Part shown: piece by piece, positions 35,401-44,287 of the stretch
How positions within the stretch are numbered: the stretch's first letter is position 1
How the letters are laid out: each line of letters starts with the position of its first letter
Assembly: GCA_013360915.1 (NCBI GenBank)
Contig: JABWAT010000014.1
Coordinates: 1-58,869 of the forward strand
From: Bacteroidota bacterium
GTDB lineage: Bacteria > Bacteroidota > JABWAT01
Length of the DNA stretch: 58,869 nt
Direction: 5' to 3'
The notes under the pieces: model-generated
Told to the model about the DNA's origin: nothing
The model's input: the letters and a program-made list of their open reading frames with translations, nothing else
Database searches by the model: none
Made by a program: the position numbers and the translations under genes

Positions 35401-35823
35401 AAACACCACGAGGCCGGTCCGCAGCGACAGCAGCAACCCGGCCACCAGAACCACAATAAACAGGGAGGCAATGGAAGGCGACGAGATTCCGCCGCTGGTG
35501 AGTGTCGACCAGAAAATAACGCCGAGAATACCGGTAAGAAGCAGGTTTCTGGATAGTCGGAACCGGCCTTTTCTCAGCAGATACAGGCACAGACCAGTGG
35601 CTCCCGTCAGGGTGATCATCACCCCGATCAGTCTGAACCGGGCTTCGGCCCAGAAAACCGCGATCGGAATGATCATCAGACAAAACAGAATCAGAGAGAC
35701 CAATATCAGGTTCATCACCCGGTACTGGACCCGGTCAATCACTTCAATCTTTCCATGGACCGGTTTAAACGCATCCAGAAAGACATTCAGCAGATTCCTT
35801 TGTAATCCGGTGTCATTTTTCAT
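32440..35823 (-). CDS. Membrane hybrid histidine kinase with PAS, GAF and receiver domains
   Basis: An 1,127-residue sensor. About six hydrophobic helices occupy residues 25-200. Then follow a PAS-like domain (about 215-320), a GAF domain (about 345-505), two more PAS domains (about 515-755), a HisKA domain with His765 in GGIAHDFNNLLA, an HATPase domain (DSGMGIP, GKGTGLGLSVA), and a C-terminal receiver with Asp1057 in LSDYGLPVMNGG. No DNA-binding output is present, so the phosphate must pass to another protein or feed back on the kinase. It directly precedes the SulP gene (7-bp gap), hinting at transport-linked sensing. Confidence 0.92.
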   Translation of the reverse strand: MKNDTGLQRNLLNVFLDAFKPVHGKIEVIDRVQYRVMNLILVSLILFCLMIIPIAVFWAEARFRLIGVMITLTGATGLCLYLLRKGRFRLSRNLLLTGILGVIFWSTLTSGGISSPSIASLFIVVLVAGLLLSLRTGLVVFTISLIWAGFLTVIDYYQLLPAAQVEHTIFTKLIIYSVLLIFMMILVWVFANTLHRYVIQLTDETHRRGEAESELLLVLNSIDSAVVVVSETGEIIQENQVFRETFNPGSVVRLISELFPVFADGSLIGQTAATSRQFDLTEPVNDRFFTVSVKPFRFRQQQARLLTISDITEIKKLGDEQAKLLDRLRRQRMALMKLTFSPQLRDGNVESVSRSITESTSSVVRADRVSVWLGDVSTGQLLCVDLFDRQSQLHESGFELRSDDFPRYFQALERSRVIDATDAAGDARTRELAVSYLQPNGILSLLDAGIRVTGKLEGVICIESRSRREWTPDEIRFAGEMADYMAQTILSHQRRAADLALKMSEQRYKFLVERLPESAIMLYNQDLRFLLVDGPEIEANGMKKEELMGRTLYELFPPDLVALFEPNMRYVFSGKPHSAELAFQDKWYLYHYVPITDDQNEVVYGMLVARNITSKRKAQEDLSRSEEKYRRLFREDLSANIILTADGKLVDANPSYLKMFGFDDLKTAKTVHFSTLFRTTSVWKDILNALSREGRLEYLENEMVRQDGKTVYAVTSFILTKNSAGQVSEIKGYLLDDSKRRELEHQLVQSQKLQSIGTLAGGIAHDFNNLLAIILGRAQMLENRVQSDPRLLRDAQIIHQAAERGTGMVRQLLTFARKSETRAEKIDITDILLDIEKIIRETFPKNITFHSEYTGKMPVIQGDSTQLYQVFLNLCVNSRDAMPGGGHLSVTTSVLDGDSLNQRIRNAIAKSYVQVVVSDSGMGIPSNVINRIFEPFFTTKDIGKGTGLGLSVAYGIITAHRGFIEVDSVAGKGTSFTIYLPVEEVVSTVQGMEVTTVTEVRGGNETILLVEDEEMLRDLVMEVLISKGYHVLSAFNSVEAIDLIQNRKEPIDLILSDYGLPVMNGGQLHDYLKNILPSVPFILASGYIDPDERQALEKQGITAFIEKPYRPEELASVIRTRLDRRKS

Positions 35824-35914
35824 AATCAGGATGACAAAAGATACCGAACTTCAACTGTAAAATCAGGTACCTGTTACCATCCGACCATCTTTTTCCGGAT
35901 TTAAAAATTTTTTA

Positions 35915-37657
35915 TCAGATACGGGCCTGCCAGGTGTTGAGTTCAAAGTATTTCCCTTTTGCGGCCATCAGATCGTCGTGAGTCCCCCGTTCAGCTATCC
36001 GGCCGCTTTCAATAACCAGAATCTGATCGGCCCGGCGGATGGTGGAAAGCCGGTGTGCGATGACCAGGGTGGTCCGGTTGGTCATGAGTGAAGCCAGACT
36101 TTTCTGAATGTAGGCTTCGCTGAGATTGTCGAGACTGGAGGTTGCTTCGTCGAGAATCAAAATTTTCGGATTGGCGAGAATGGCCCGTGCAATAGCCACC
36201 CGTTGCCGCTGCCCACCCGATAACTTGACACCCCGCTCTCCAATAACCGTATCGAGCCCTTTTTCGAACCGGTCGGTGAATTCATTGACGTATGCCGCCT
36301 GTACGGCCGCTTCCACTTCTTCATCGGTTGCCATCGGTCTGGGGAAGCGTATGTTGTCGCGGATGGTCCCCTCGAAAAGGAAATCATCCTGCAGAACCAC
36401 TCCGAGAAACTGACGGTAGGAGTCGAGGCGGATGGTGGATAAGTCGGTTCCATCCAGGGTAATGGTCCCGGAACCCGGTTCCAGGAAGGTGGCTGTGAGA
36501 CCTGCAATGGTTGTTTTTCCCGATCCCGATGTTCCAACCAAAGCGGTGACCGTCCCCGGTTTCATTTCAAAGGAAATATCCTGCAGCACCGGCTGGCCCT
36601 GCTCATATTCAAAACTGACCTGACTGAAAACCACATGTCCCCGGGTCTGATCAATGGTCACCAGACGTGACGGATTGTCGGTTTCTGGCTGAACGGCAAG
36701 TATTTCACGGGTGCGGTCCAATCCGGCAAAAGCCTCGGTAACCTGAGTGCCGATATTTACCATCTGAACGATAGGTGCAATCATGAACCCGAGATACAGC
36801 GTAAACGCAACGAAATCACCCATGGAAAGGTTTCCGGTCATGATCTGATATCCACCCAGACCCATGATAGCCACACTGGCCAGCCCGAGCAGTAAGGTGG
36901 CTGCCATGGTAACCAGGCTGGTGGATGTCAGGGTTTTTCTGACGTTGGTAAATAACCGGTCCACGCCCGTCTGAAACGATGCGATTTCTGAATTTTCCGC
37001 ATTGAATCCCTTGATGACACGGATTCCATTGAGGGTTTCGGTCAGACGTCCCGTGACCTCCGCATTGATTTCACCCCGTTGACGGAAAATGGGACGAAGA
37101 TGACTAAAGGCTTTCATGGCGATCAGTCCGAAAACCAGGACCGGAAGCATCACATACAATGTCATGACAGGACTGATTCTGATGAGCATAACGAGAGCCA
37201 CCACCGAAGTGATCAGACCTCCCACCATCAGAACCAGACCAGTTCCCACCAGGTTTCTGATTCCCTCCACATCGGTCATGATCCGGCTGACAAGTGTTCC
37301 TGATTTCTGATCATCGAAGTACCGGACCGGTAGTCTCAGAATATGGTTCTGGACCCGTACCCGCAAACTGGCAATAAGTTTTTGCGCTTCCACACTGAGA
37401 AGCTGGGTGAGACTGTAACTGGTCACTGATTGAATGATCAGTGCACCGGCCACCACTGCCAGCAACCACCAGAGTTTTGACAGATCGGCAGAACCAATGA
37501 CATCATCAATCAGAATTTGCGTGCTTCCGGGCAGAACCAGACCCGACAACCGGTTAATGGCAATGAGAACCAAACCAATCGATAAGATACGGCGATGAGG
37601 CCAGATGATCTCATGAAAGGCCATTGTTAATGATGAAACAGCGGGACGTTTACTCAT
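35915..37657 (-). CDS. ABC exporter, fused permease and ATPase (MsbA-like)
   Basis: A 580-residue half-transporter: six membrane helices (about 20-310) and a nucleotide-binding domain. Walker A is GTSGSGKTT, the signature LSGGQRQR, Walker B ILILDEATSSLD and the H-loop VIAHRLST. It would work as a homodimer exporting lipids, drugs or peptides; the family is too broad to say which. It is divergent from the sulfate-activation operon with 180 bp between, so a lipid-flipping role for the nearby glycan pathway is conceivable but unsupported. Confidence 0.9.
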   Translation of the reverse strand: MSKRPAVSSLTMAFHEIIWPHRRILSIGLVLIAINRLSGLVLPGSTQILIDDVIGSADLSKLWWLLAVVAGALIIQSVTSYSLTQLLSVEAQKLIASLRVRVQNHILRLPVRYFDDQKSGTLVSRIMTDVEGIRNLVGTGLVLMVGGLITSVVALVMLIRISPVMTLYVMLPVLVFGLIAMKAFSHLRPIFRQRGEINAEVTGRLTETLNGIRVIKGFNAENSEIASFQTGVDRLFTNVRKTLTSTSLVTMAATLLLGLASVAIMGLGGYQIMTGNLSMGDFVAFTLYLGFMIAPIVQMVNIGTQVTEAFAGLDRTREILAVQPETDNPSRLVTIDQTRGHVVFSQVSFEYEQGQPVLQDISFEMKPGTVTALVGTSGSGKTTIAGLTATFLEPGSGTITLDGTDLSTIRLDSYRQFLGVVLQDDFLFEGTIRDNIRFPRPMATDEEVEAAVQAAYVNEFTDRFEKGLDTVIGERGVKLSGGQRQRVAIARAILANPKILILDEATSSLDNLSEAYIQKSLASLMTNRTTLVIAHRLSTIRRADQILVIESGRIAERGTHDDLMAAKGKYFELNTWQARI

Positions 37658-37837
37658 GACAGGGTTTCCTTACGTTCAAAGATATCTTCCATGGTCAAAT
37701 CCTGTGCCAGACCCCTTTTTCTCACACAAAACGCTCCTTTCACCCCACTTGCATAACCGTTAAAATGCAATCATAAATCCTGTATTTGTACTTATTTTAA
37801 ACAGGTTAATTGGTAATAGCAGGCTCCATTTTTATCT

Positions 37838-38803
37838 TTGTTCCCTAAAAAAGTGAATGGCAACCATCCTTTGACTGAATTTTCTACGCCTGTTCTGCCG
37901 CTATGCAATGGAATCTACGGAATTCTGACGGCTCTTGACGAAAAACGATCTTCATATGTCAAACCGGACCAAAGTCCGGTGACCCTGGCCGATCTGTCGG
38001 TACAGGTTTTTATCATTGACTGGATTACCCGGCATTTTCCCGGTGATTACATCATCGCCGAAGAGCGGTCGTCGGGTGCTACCTCGGCCGATCTTCGCCG
38101 TTTTATCGAGGATCATCCTTCCTTATATCCCGATCTGACCCGGTCACCCGATGTTGTGCTGGATGATCAGGGACGTTCTGCCACCGGTCCCGTCTGGTAC
38201 ATCGATCCGATTGATGGGACCAAAGGCTACCTGCGGCGGGAACAGTTTGCCGTTGCCATTTCCCGATACGACTCCACTGGCGAACCCCTTCTTGCCTGTC
38301 TGTACTGCCCCAACCTTCCGTTCCCAACCCTCGACAGTGCTCAGAAAGGCTCACTGTTTTACTGGGAAACGGGTAAAAAGCCGGTTCAGCTATCCTTGCA
38401 GACTCCTGATGACGTTCAGATACTGCCTTTGTCTCCATCTGTTTCTGCTCTTGCCACTTCAGTGGAAAAATCCCATGGAAATGCCCCGGTGGCCCAACAG
38501 GTGGCCAACGATCTGGGGCTTCAGGTGATTGAAATGGATAGTCAGGCGAAATATGGACTTCTGCTCAGAGGAGAAGCCAGTGCCTACCTGCGGTATCCGA
38601 CCGATTCGGTCTATCTGGAAAAAACGTGGGACCATGCAGCAGGTGCCGCCCTTTTGCGGGCAGCAGGAGGAACCGTCACGGAAGTGACCGGGGATCCCGT
38701 GGTGATCAGACGGACTGCCACACTTGAAAAACCCAATGGGGTGGCTGCCACGCTGGGTATTGACCATCAATCCTTAATTCAATCCATCCGGAATCATACC
38801 TGA
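37838..38803 (+). CDS. cysQ: 3'(2'),5'-bisphosphate nucleotidase (CysQ/HAL2 family)
   Basis: About 320 residues of the inositol-monophosphatase fold. Metal-binding motifs are DQSPVTLADLSVQ, EERSS, IDPIDGTKGY and WDHAAGAALLRAAGG. The threonine in GTKGY rather than GTxNF, and its place in an APS/PAPS operon, favour PAP phosphatase: it removes 3'-phosphoadenosine 5'-phosphate, the inhibitory by-product of sulfotransferases. The open frame starts at a TTG (37838); a GTG at 37853 is an equally good start and neither has a clear ribosome site. The transporter gene starts 2 bp after it. Confidence 0.88.
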   Translation: MFPKKVNGNHPLTEFSTPVLPLCNGIYGILTALDEKRSSYVKPDQSPVTLADLSVQVFIIDWITRHFPGDYIIAEERSSGATSADLRRFIEDHPSLYPDLTRSPDVVLDDQGRSATGPVWYIDPIDGTKGYLRREQFAVAISRYDSTGEPLLACLYCPNLPFPTLDSAQKGSLFYWETGKKPVQLSLQTPDDVQILPLSPSVSALATSVEKSHGNAPVAQQVANDLGLQVIEMDSQAKYGLLLRGEASAYLRYPTDSVYLEKTWDHAAGAALLRAAGGTVTEVTGDPVVIRRTATLEKPNGVAATLGIDHQSLIQSIRNHT

Positions 38804-38805
38804 TC

Positions 38806-40248
38806 ATGAGTGATTCCAAACCCGACGCATGGAGCAATCCGGGCCCCGGACGGCTGTTTGCCGGTAAATTACCACGCGATTGGTTCTTTAAAATACTCGG
38901 TTTTTCCCTTCTGGCCCTCGCTGGTTTACCGATGGTGCTTTTCCATGACCAGGCAGGGATGGATTACCAGTCTGCGGGCGCGCTTTACATTCTCGCGCTT
39001 GCCGTTTATCTATGGATTTCCAGTCTGATTCCACATGGAATCACGGCGTTGCTCATACTGGTACTGGTTCCTGTTCTGAATATTATGCCTTTAAACCAGA
39101 CACTGGCAGCCTTTGGAAACACAGCAGTTTTCTTCCTTCTGGGTGTTTTTATCATGGTGGCAGCGGTTATTGATTCGGGACTGGCCCGCCGGATTTCCCT
39201 GCTGTTTCTGAAAAGCAGCGAAAACACGCTGGGTAAGGTTTACGTGAGTATCTACACGGGCTGCTTATTCATGTCGTTTCTGATGCCCGAACACGCCGTG
39301 GCAGCCATCTTTTTCCCCATCGTCCTCGAAATTTCAAAACTGCTTGGCGAGAAAACCGGAAACCGGCCCATGGGAATGCTGTTGTTTATGGGCATGGCCT
39401 GGGGGGCCGTTGTCGGGGGAATCGGCACCTTACTGGGCGGCGCGCGTGCTTCCCTCGCCATAGAATTTCTGAAAGACATGACCGGAAAAACAGTCACCTT
39501 CTGGGACCATGCCTCGGTCGGCGTTCCGGTTGCCCTCATTCTTGGGGTTGTGGTTCTGGTCGTCTTTCCCTTCATGATCCGCGGCATTTCCCTCCGTCAT
39601 AAACTCGATCCCGGAGTGATTCATGCCATGAGAAGAAATCTGGGCCCCATGTCTTTCCGCGAAAAACGGGTGGCTGTTATATTTGCCGCTGTTATCCTTC
39701 TGTGGATGGTTGCAGGAGCCTGGTTGCATCTGGCAACCGTCAGCCTGTTGGGTGCCGTCCTCATGTTTGTGGCCCGGGGGGTTGAATGGAAAAAAGTGGA
39801 TGAACTGGTCAACTGGAATGTGATTCTGATGTATGGCGGGGCCATTGTTCTCGGATATGTACTGAATCATACCCAGGCGGGCAGTCTGCTGCTGAAAGTA
39901 TTCCCCGATTCCTGGCTGAACAGTGAAATCACCATGGTTCTTATATTTGCCGTGGTCACCATTACCCTGACCGAGTTCATGAGCAACGCTGCTGCTCTGA
40001 CCATCGTGTTACCCATTGTTCTGACAGCGGCCATTCAGCACAATCTCGATGTGATGATCATTTTCTACAGCATCACACTGATTTCCGGACTCGCTTTTGT
40101 CTTCCCGATGAGTTCTCCTCCCAACGCCATTGCCTTTTCCAGCGGAACCTTCACCGTTAATGACATGGTTGTCAAGGGAATTATTGTGAGCATCATTTCA
40201 TTGATTGTTGTGTTAACCTATTTATTTATCAGGTTTAATCATGTCTGA
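38806..40248 (+). CDS. SLC13/DASS-family transporter, probable sulfate importer
   Basis: A 480-residue transporter with about eleven hydrophobic helices. The repeat hairpins are [15 protein letters not shown] and [14 protein letters not shown]. In typical DASS proteins both hairpins carry Ser-Asn-Thr; here the first reads Pro-Glu-His and the second Ser-Asn-Ala, so substrate or cation binding may differ. Position between cysQ (2-bp gap) and cysC (8-bp overlap) strongly suggests it supplies sulfate to the pathway. Other DASS substrates, such as dicarboxylates, cannot be excluded by sequence. Confidence 0.85.
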   Translation: MSDSKPDAWSNPGPGRLFAGKLPRDWFFKILGFSLLALAGLPMVLFHDQAGMDYQSAGALYILALAVYLWISSLIPHGITALLILVLVPVLNIMPLNQTLAAFGNTAVFFLLGVFIMVAAVIDSGLARRISLLFLKSSENTLGKVYVSIYTGCLFMSFLMPEHAVAAIFFPIVLEISKLLGEKTGNRPMGMLLFMGMAWGAVVGGIGTLLGGARASLAIEFLKDMTGKTVTFWDHASVGVPVALILGVVVLVVFPFMIRGISLRHKLDPGVIHAMRRNLGPMSFREKRVAVIFAAVILLWMVAGAWLHLATVSLLGAVLMFVARGVEWKKVDELVNWNVILMYGGAIVLGYVLNHTQAGSLLLKVFPDSWLNSEITMVLIFAVVTITLTEFMSNAAALTIVLPIVLTAAIQHNLDVMIIFYSITLISGLAFVFPMSSPPNAIAFSSGTFTVNDMVVKGIIVSIISLIVVLTYLFIRFNHV

Positions 40249-40858
40249 AATCAAACAAAAAGGGGTCACCATCTGGCTGACCGGCTACAGCGGGGCTGGA
40301 AAATCGACCATTGCCGACCGTCTGACCCAGGAACTGACCAACCGACGCGTTGAACTGGAGGTGCTGGATGGTGATGTGGTCCGGACCAATCTTTCAAAGG
40401 GGTTGTCCTTTTCCCGTGAAGACCGGGATATCAATATACTCCGCATCGGGTTTGTGGCAGAACTGCTCACCCGGCATGGAGTGGTGGTGATCGTATCGGC
40501 CATTTCACCTTATCGTGCAGTCAGGGAAGCGGTACGGGAAAAAATCAGACATTTTGTTGAAGTATTCGTGAATGCACCGCTCGATGTGTGTGAACAACGG
40601 GACGTAAAGGGACTCTATAAAAAGGCGCGGGCTGGTGAGATCAAGGCGTTCACCGGAATTGACGATCCGTATGAACCGCCACTGAAACCTGAAGTGATCT
40701 GCAATACCGACAAGGAAAGCCTCGACGAGTCGGTGAATAAAATTCTCAGGACCCTCGAAGTCCTCGGCTACATCCCGGAAAGTGCCAACAGTCTGCTGGC
40801 CCAGGGAAATGACAGTCTTGTAAAAAATCATCTGAAATCTATGGGGATCAAATTCTGA
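40241..40858 (+). CDS. cysC: Adenylyl-sulfate (APS) kinase
   Basis: A 205-residue kinase that phosphorylates APS to PAPS, the sulfate donor. The P-loop is GYSGAGKS (15-22). The substrate motifs [10 protein letters not shown] and [10 protein letters not shown], and the family signature [23 protein letters not shown] (broken here for length: [20 protein letters not shown]), are all intact. It overlaps the transporter gene by 8 bp and ends 1 bp before cysD. A second, degenerate APS-kinase domain is fused to CysN in the same operon. Confidence 0.96.
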   Translation: MSEIKQKGVTIWLTGYSGAGKSTIADRLTQELTNRRVELEVLDGDVVRTNLSKGLSFSREDRDINILRIGFVAELLTRHGVVVIVSAISPYRAVREAVREKIRHFVEVFVNAPLDVCEQRDVKGLYKKARAGEIKAFTGIDDPYEPPLKPEVICNTDKESLDESVNKILRTLEVLGYIPESANSLLAQGNDSLVKNHLKSMGIKF

Positions 40859-40859
40859 C

Positions 40860-41747
40860 ATGAGCATGGATTACCTCGATCAACTTGAACAGAAATCGGT
40901 TCATATCTTCCGCGAAGCATACGCCAATTTCAAAAACATGTGCATGCTGTGGTCCATCGGCAAGGACAGTACCGTTCTGCTCTGGCTGGCCAGAAAAGCC
41001 TTTTATGGTCACGTTCCCTTTCCGCTGGTGCATATCGATACCAGTTACAAGATTCCCGAAATGATTCAGTACCGCGACCGGCTGGCACTGGAATGGAACC
41101 TGAATCTGGTCTACGGAGAAAACCGCGAGGCGCTCGATGCAAAAATGACCTTTCCCGATGGAAATCTGGACCGGATCGGTTGCTGCAGGGCCCTGAAAGC
41201 AGAAGCCTTGAAAAACACGCTTTCCGGTCGCTGGCCCCGGTACCGCATGAACCACCAGTTGGGAAAATATGAACGCGACACCAACACCGAGCCGTATACC
41301 GGCGTTATTGTGGGAGCCCGCGCCGATGAGGAAGGTTCACGGTCAAAAGAGCGGTATTTCTCGCCTCGTGACAAGGAAAGCTCCTGGGACATCGGCGATC
41401 AGCCACCCGAATTCTGGAATCAGTTCAAAACCGATTTCGCCCCCGGAACCCACGTCAGGATTCATCCCCTGCTCGACTGGACCGAACTGAATATCTGGGA
41501 ATATATCGAACGCGAAAACATTCCCACCGTTTCGCTGTATTACAATCAGGGCGATGGATCACGCTACCGGTCGCTGGGATGCGGACCCTGTACCACACCG
41601 ATTAAGTCGGATTCCAGAAATGTTCAGGAAATCATTGAGGAATTACGCGTAGGGAAATTGGCGAATGTGGCCGAACGGTCCGGACGGGCTCAGGATAAAG
41701 ATGATGGCGGCGGACTTGAAACCCTTCGCCGCGAAGGATACATGTAA
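40860..41747 (+). CDS. cysD: Sulfate adenylyltransferase subunit 2
   Basis: A 295-residue catalytic subunit of ATP sulfurylase, which makes APS from sulfate and ATP. The PP-loop is [20 protein letters not shown]. Family marks [25 protein letters not shown]-like CCRALKAEA, and [10 protein letters not shown] are present and the length is standard. CysN, its GTPase partner, is normally the next gene, but here 704 bp of repeats and a four-helix-bundle gene lie between. Confidence 0.97.
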   Translation: MSMDYLDQLEQKSVHIFREAYANFKNMCMLWSIGKDSTVLLWLARKAFYGHVPFPLVHIDTSYKIPEMIQYRDRLALEWNLNLVYGENREALDAKMTFPDGNLDRIGCCRALKAEALKNTLSGRWPRYRMNHQLGKYERDTNTEPYTGVIVGARADEEGSRSKERYFSPRDKESSWDIGDQPPEFWNQFKTDFAPGTHVRIHPLLDWTELNIWEYIERENIPTVSLYYNQGDGSRYRSLGCGPCTTPIKSDSRNVQEIIEELRVGKLANVAERSGRAQDKDDGGGLETLRREGYM

Positions 41748-41753
41748 GGGGTA

Positions 41754-41809
41754 ACTGGCTACTGGCTACTGGCTACTGGCTACTGGCCGCTGGCTACTGG
41801 CTATTGGCT
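41754..41809. repeat. ACTGGCT heptamer array after cysD
   Basis: Eight 7-bp units, four perfect ACTGGCT followed by ACTGGCC, GCTGGCT, ACTGGCT and ATTGGCT. It begins seven bases after the cysD stop. Its unit is the reverse complement of AGCCAGT, the unit phase of the arrays at 42006-42075 and 42459-42500. Confidence 0.9.
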
Positions 41810-42005
41810 GTGGGAGTGGTATTTAATGATTTGGTTAGAAGGAAGTTATCCCCCGATTTTCCCTTCCTTTTTCGAAGAAGGAATACAATGGCCATCCATG
41901 ACAAAATTGATGTAGTTAATTAGTTCAGATGCTTAAATTTAAAAAAGTCTTTCTTTCATGAACACAACTTCTCATTTTATTATTCCGTCTATACTTTCCA
42001 AAATT

Positions 42006-42075
42006 GCTACCAGTCAGCAGCCCGTACCCAGCCGCCAGTTGCCAGAAGCCAGCACCCATGCGCCAGTAGCCATCA
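42006..42075. repeat. GCCAGTA-type heptamer array before the four-helix-bundle gene
   Basis: Ten units in phase: GCTACCA, GTCAGCA, GCCCGTA, CCCAGCC, GCCAGTT, GCCAGAA, GCCAGCA, CCCATGC, GCCAGTA, GCCATCA. The last two plus one base (GCCAGTAGCCATCAA, 42062-42076) recur at 42472-42486 with one mismatch, inside the cysN coding start. Confidence 0.85.
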
Positions 42076-42097
42076 ATCCTTATCCACTTAACTAACG

Positions 42098-42448
42098 ATG
42101 GGTGACTATCAACAGCTGGAAGTATGGCAACTCTCTCACCAATTAGTATTGGATGTGTATCGGGTAACAAAGAAATTTCCAAAGGAAGAAGAATATACAC
42201 TGAAATCCCAATTGCTTCGGTCGGTCATTTCGGTTCCAAATAACATCGCAGAAGGAAAAGGCAGGCAAAGTCCGAACGAGTTACGGCAGTTTCTGTACAT
42301 ATCACGAGGATCTCTGCAGGAAACTGAGTATTTGTTATTTTTATCAACTGACCTCGGATATATCAAAACTGAAGATTTTAACAGATTAAAAGAAAGCATT
42401 GACTCAATTGGTAAAATGCTAAACCGATTCATCCAAACAATTCAATAA
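42098..42448 (+). CDS. Four-helix-bundle protein (S23 / rRNA intervening-sequence type)
   Basis: A 116-residue helical protein. LEVWQLSHQLVLDVYRVTKKFP, RSVISVPNNIAEGKGR and FLYISRGSLQETEYLL are hallmarks of the S23/TIGR02436 four-helix-bundle family first noted in 23S rRNA intervening sequences and related to the Avd accessory protein of diversity-generating retroelements. Its role is unknown; positively charged members bind nucleic acid. The gene is clearly A+T-richer than its neighbours, interrupts the cysD-cysN pair, and is flanked by matching heptamer arrays, all signs of insertion as a mobile unit. No reverse transcriptase is present. Confidence 0.9.
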   Translation: MGDYQQLEVWQLSHQLVLDVYRVTKKFPKEEEYTLKSQLLRSVISVPNNIAEGKGRQSPNELRQFLYISRGSLQETEYLLFLSTDLGYIKTEDFNRLKESIDSIGKMLNRFIQTIQ

Positions 42449-42451
42449 ATT

Positions 42452-44287
42452 ATGTCAACCAACAGCCAGCAGCCAGTAGCCATTAACCAGAACCCATCCA
42501 CCCGCCTGTCACTCGTCATTGCCGGACACGTGGATCACGGAAAAAGCACCGTGATCGGACGATTGCTGGCTGACACCAACAGTCTGCCCACAGGCAAACT
42601 GGACATGGTCCGCGCCAATTGTGAACGGAACTCCAAGCCTTTCGAGTATGCCTTTCTTCTCGATGCACTGAAGGATGAACAATCCCAGGGGATCACCATT
42701 GACTCGGCCCGGATCTTTTTCAAAAGCAAGAAACGCGAATACATTATTATCGATGCACCCGGTCACATCGAGTTTCTAAAAAATATGATTTCAGGTGCTG
42801 CACGCGCCGAGGCCGCCCTGCTGGTAATTGATGCGGCTGAAGGCGTTCGTGAAAACTCCCGCCGCCATGGTTACATGCTCTCCATGCTGGGAATCAGGCA
42901 AATCACGGTCCTGGTCAATAAGATGGACCTGGCCGATTTTGATAAGGCCCGTTTCGATTCAATTGAAAAGGAATACCGTGCCTTCCTGACCGAAGTGGGA
43001 ATCGTGCCCTTGTCCTTTATTCCCATCGCTGCCCGCGATGGTGTGAACATTGCCAGCCGCGCCACCAAAGAAATGCCGTGGTATTCTGGTGACACCGTTC
43101 TGGATGCACTCGACCGTTTTCAGAAGGAGGCACTCCCCCTCGACAAGCCTTTCCGGATGCCGGTTCAGGATGTGTACAAATTCACTGCCCATGGCGATGA
43201 CCGGCGGATTGTAGCCGGAACCATTGAAACCGGTCGCGTGAGAGTCGGCCAGGATGTGATTTTCTATCCATCAGGAAAACACAGTACCATTAAGACCATC
43301 GAAGGATTCAACACGCCACAACGGACAGAATCGGAAGCTGGTCAGGCGGCCGGATTTACCCTGACGGAACAGATTTACGTCAAACGTGGTGAAATCGCCG
43401 TTCTCAGCTCAGATATCCGCCCGAAAGTCAGCTCCCGGATCAAGGTGAGTCTGTTCTGGCTTGGCAAAAAGCCAATGGTGATGAAGCGGGACTATTTCCT
43501 GAAGCTGGGTACTGCCAAAATCAGCTGCCGGCTCGAAGCAGTGCACAAGCTCATCGACGCCTCCACTCTCGATTCCCGTCAGGATGCCGACCGGATCAAT
43601 CGTCATGATGTGGCCGAATGTACGATCAAGCTGTCCAAACCCATGGCCTTCGATCTGGCCGACACCATTGCAGCCACCAGCCGGTTCGTTATCATCGATG
43701 ATTATGAAATCACCGGGGGCGGAATCATCCGGGAAGATTTACCGGATGGTCAGGGATGGGTCCGTGAAAAAGTATTCCTCAGAAATTACAAATGGGAACA
43801 AAGTTCCATCCAGCCGGAACGCCGTGCAGTTAAATACAATCAGCGTCCGACCCTTCTTATCATGACCGGTCCGAAATCGGCTGGTAAAAAGACACTGGCC
43901 CGGGCTCTGGAAGCCGATCTTTTCAATGATGGCCGCATCGTGTACTTCCTCGGAATCGGTAACGTGATTTATGGTATTGATGCTGATATCAAGGGGAAAT
44001 CTGATACCCGGGAAGAGCACCTGCGCCGTTTGGGAGAGGTGGCTCATATCATGCTTGAAAGCGGAGCCATTTTGATTGTAACCGCCGTGGAACTTACCCA
44101 GGCCGATCTGGAAATTATCAAGACCTGCGTGGCGAGCGAGCAGATCGAGGTGGTCTGGATGGGCGATTACCGTTCCACCGATGTGACCCCCGACCTTATG
44201 CTTCCCACCCATCCGGATGCCATCGAAGGAGTGGCTCAGATCAAGGATCTGCTGGTGAACAAGAATATCATCTTCAGACCGTGGTAA
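42452..44287 (+). CDS. cysN: Sulfate adenylyltransferase subunit 1 with degenerate C-terminal APS-kinase domain
   Basis: A 611-residue GTPase subunit of ATP sulfurylase; GTP hydrolysis drives APS synthesis by CysD. The EF-Tu-like G-domain has GHVDHGKS (25-32), DAPGHIEF and NKMDL, followed by beta-barrel domains. From about residue 465 a CysC-like domain is fused. Its P-loop is GPKSAGKK (473-480), but the DGDxxR motif and the GLYKKAR segment of true APS kinases are missing, so it is probably inactive or repurposed. Codons 3-17 are built from 7-bp repeats (42459-42500), so the natural N-terminus may originally have begun nearer TRLSLVIAG. It starts 3 bp after the four-helix-bundle gene. Confidence 0.94.
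   Translation: MSTNSQQPVAINQNPSTRLSLVIAGHVDHGKSTVIGRLLADTNSLPTGKLDMVRANCERNSKPFEYAFLLDALKDEQSQGITIDSARIFFKSKKREYIIIDAPGHIEFLKNMISGAARAEAALLVIDAAEGVRENSRRHGYMLSMLGIRQITVLVNKMDLADFDKARFDSIEKEYRAFLTEVGIVPLSFIPIAARDGVNIASRATKEMPWYSGDTVLDALDRFQKEALPLDKPFRMPVQDVYKFTAHGDDRRIVAGTIETGRVRVGQDVIFYPSGKHSTIKTIEGFNTPQRTESEAGQAAGFTLTEQIYVKRGEIAVLSSDIRPKVSSRIKVSLFWLGKKPMVMKRDYFLKLGTAKISCRLEAVHKLIDASTLDSRQDADRINRHDVAECTIKLSKPMAFDLADTIAATSRFVIIDDYEITGGGIIREDLPDGQGWVREKVFLRNYKWEQSSIQPERRAVKYNQRPTLLIMTGPKSAGKKTLARALEADLFNDGRIVYFLGIGNVIYGIDADIKGKSDTREEHLRRLGEVAHIMLESGAILIVTAVELTQADLEIIKTCVASEQIEVVWMGDYRSTDVTPDLMLPTHPDAIEGVAQIKDLLVNKNIIFRPW
42459..42500. repeat. Heptamer array inside the cysN coding start
   Basis: Six in-phase units: CCAACAG, CCAGCAG, CCAGTAG, CCATTAA, CCAGAAC, CCATCCA. 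They encode the low-complexity N-terminus [12 protein letters not shown] of CysN, and belong to the same unit family and orientation as 42006-42075. Confidence 0.85.

Larger units (their letters stand above)
41748..42097. other. Intergenic region between cysD and the four-helix-bundle gene
   Basis: No gene found. An ACTGGCT heptamer array lies at the left (41754-41809), an array of the complementary GCCAGTA type at the right (42006-42075), and 196 bp of A+T-rich DNA between. The arrays can pair with each other as long inverted arms. Confidence 0.75.

Noticed and set aside
42098-42448. Possible diversity-generating retroelement, because S23-type proteins resemble Avd
   Set aside because: No reverse transcriptase, template repeat or variable repeat was found nearby.
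41754-42500. Possible CRISPR array
   Set aside because: The repeats are only 7 bp, directly adjacent without spacers, and no cas genes are present.
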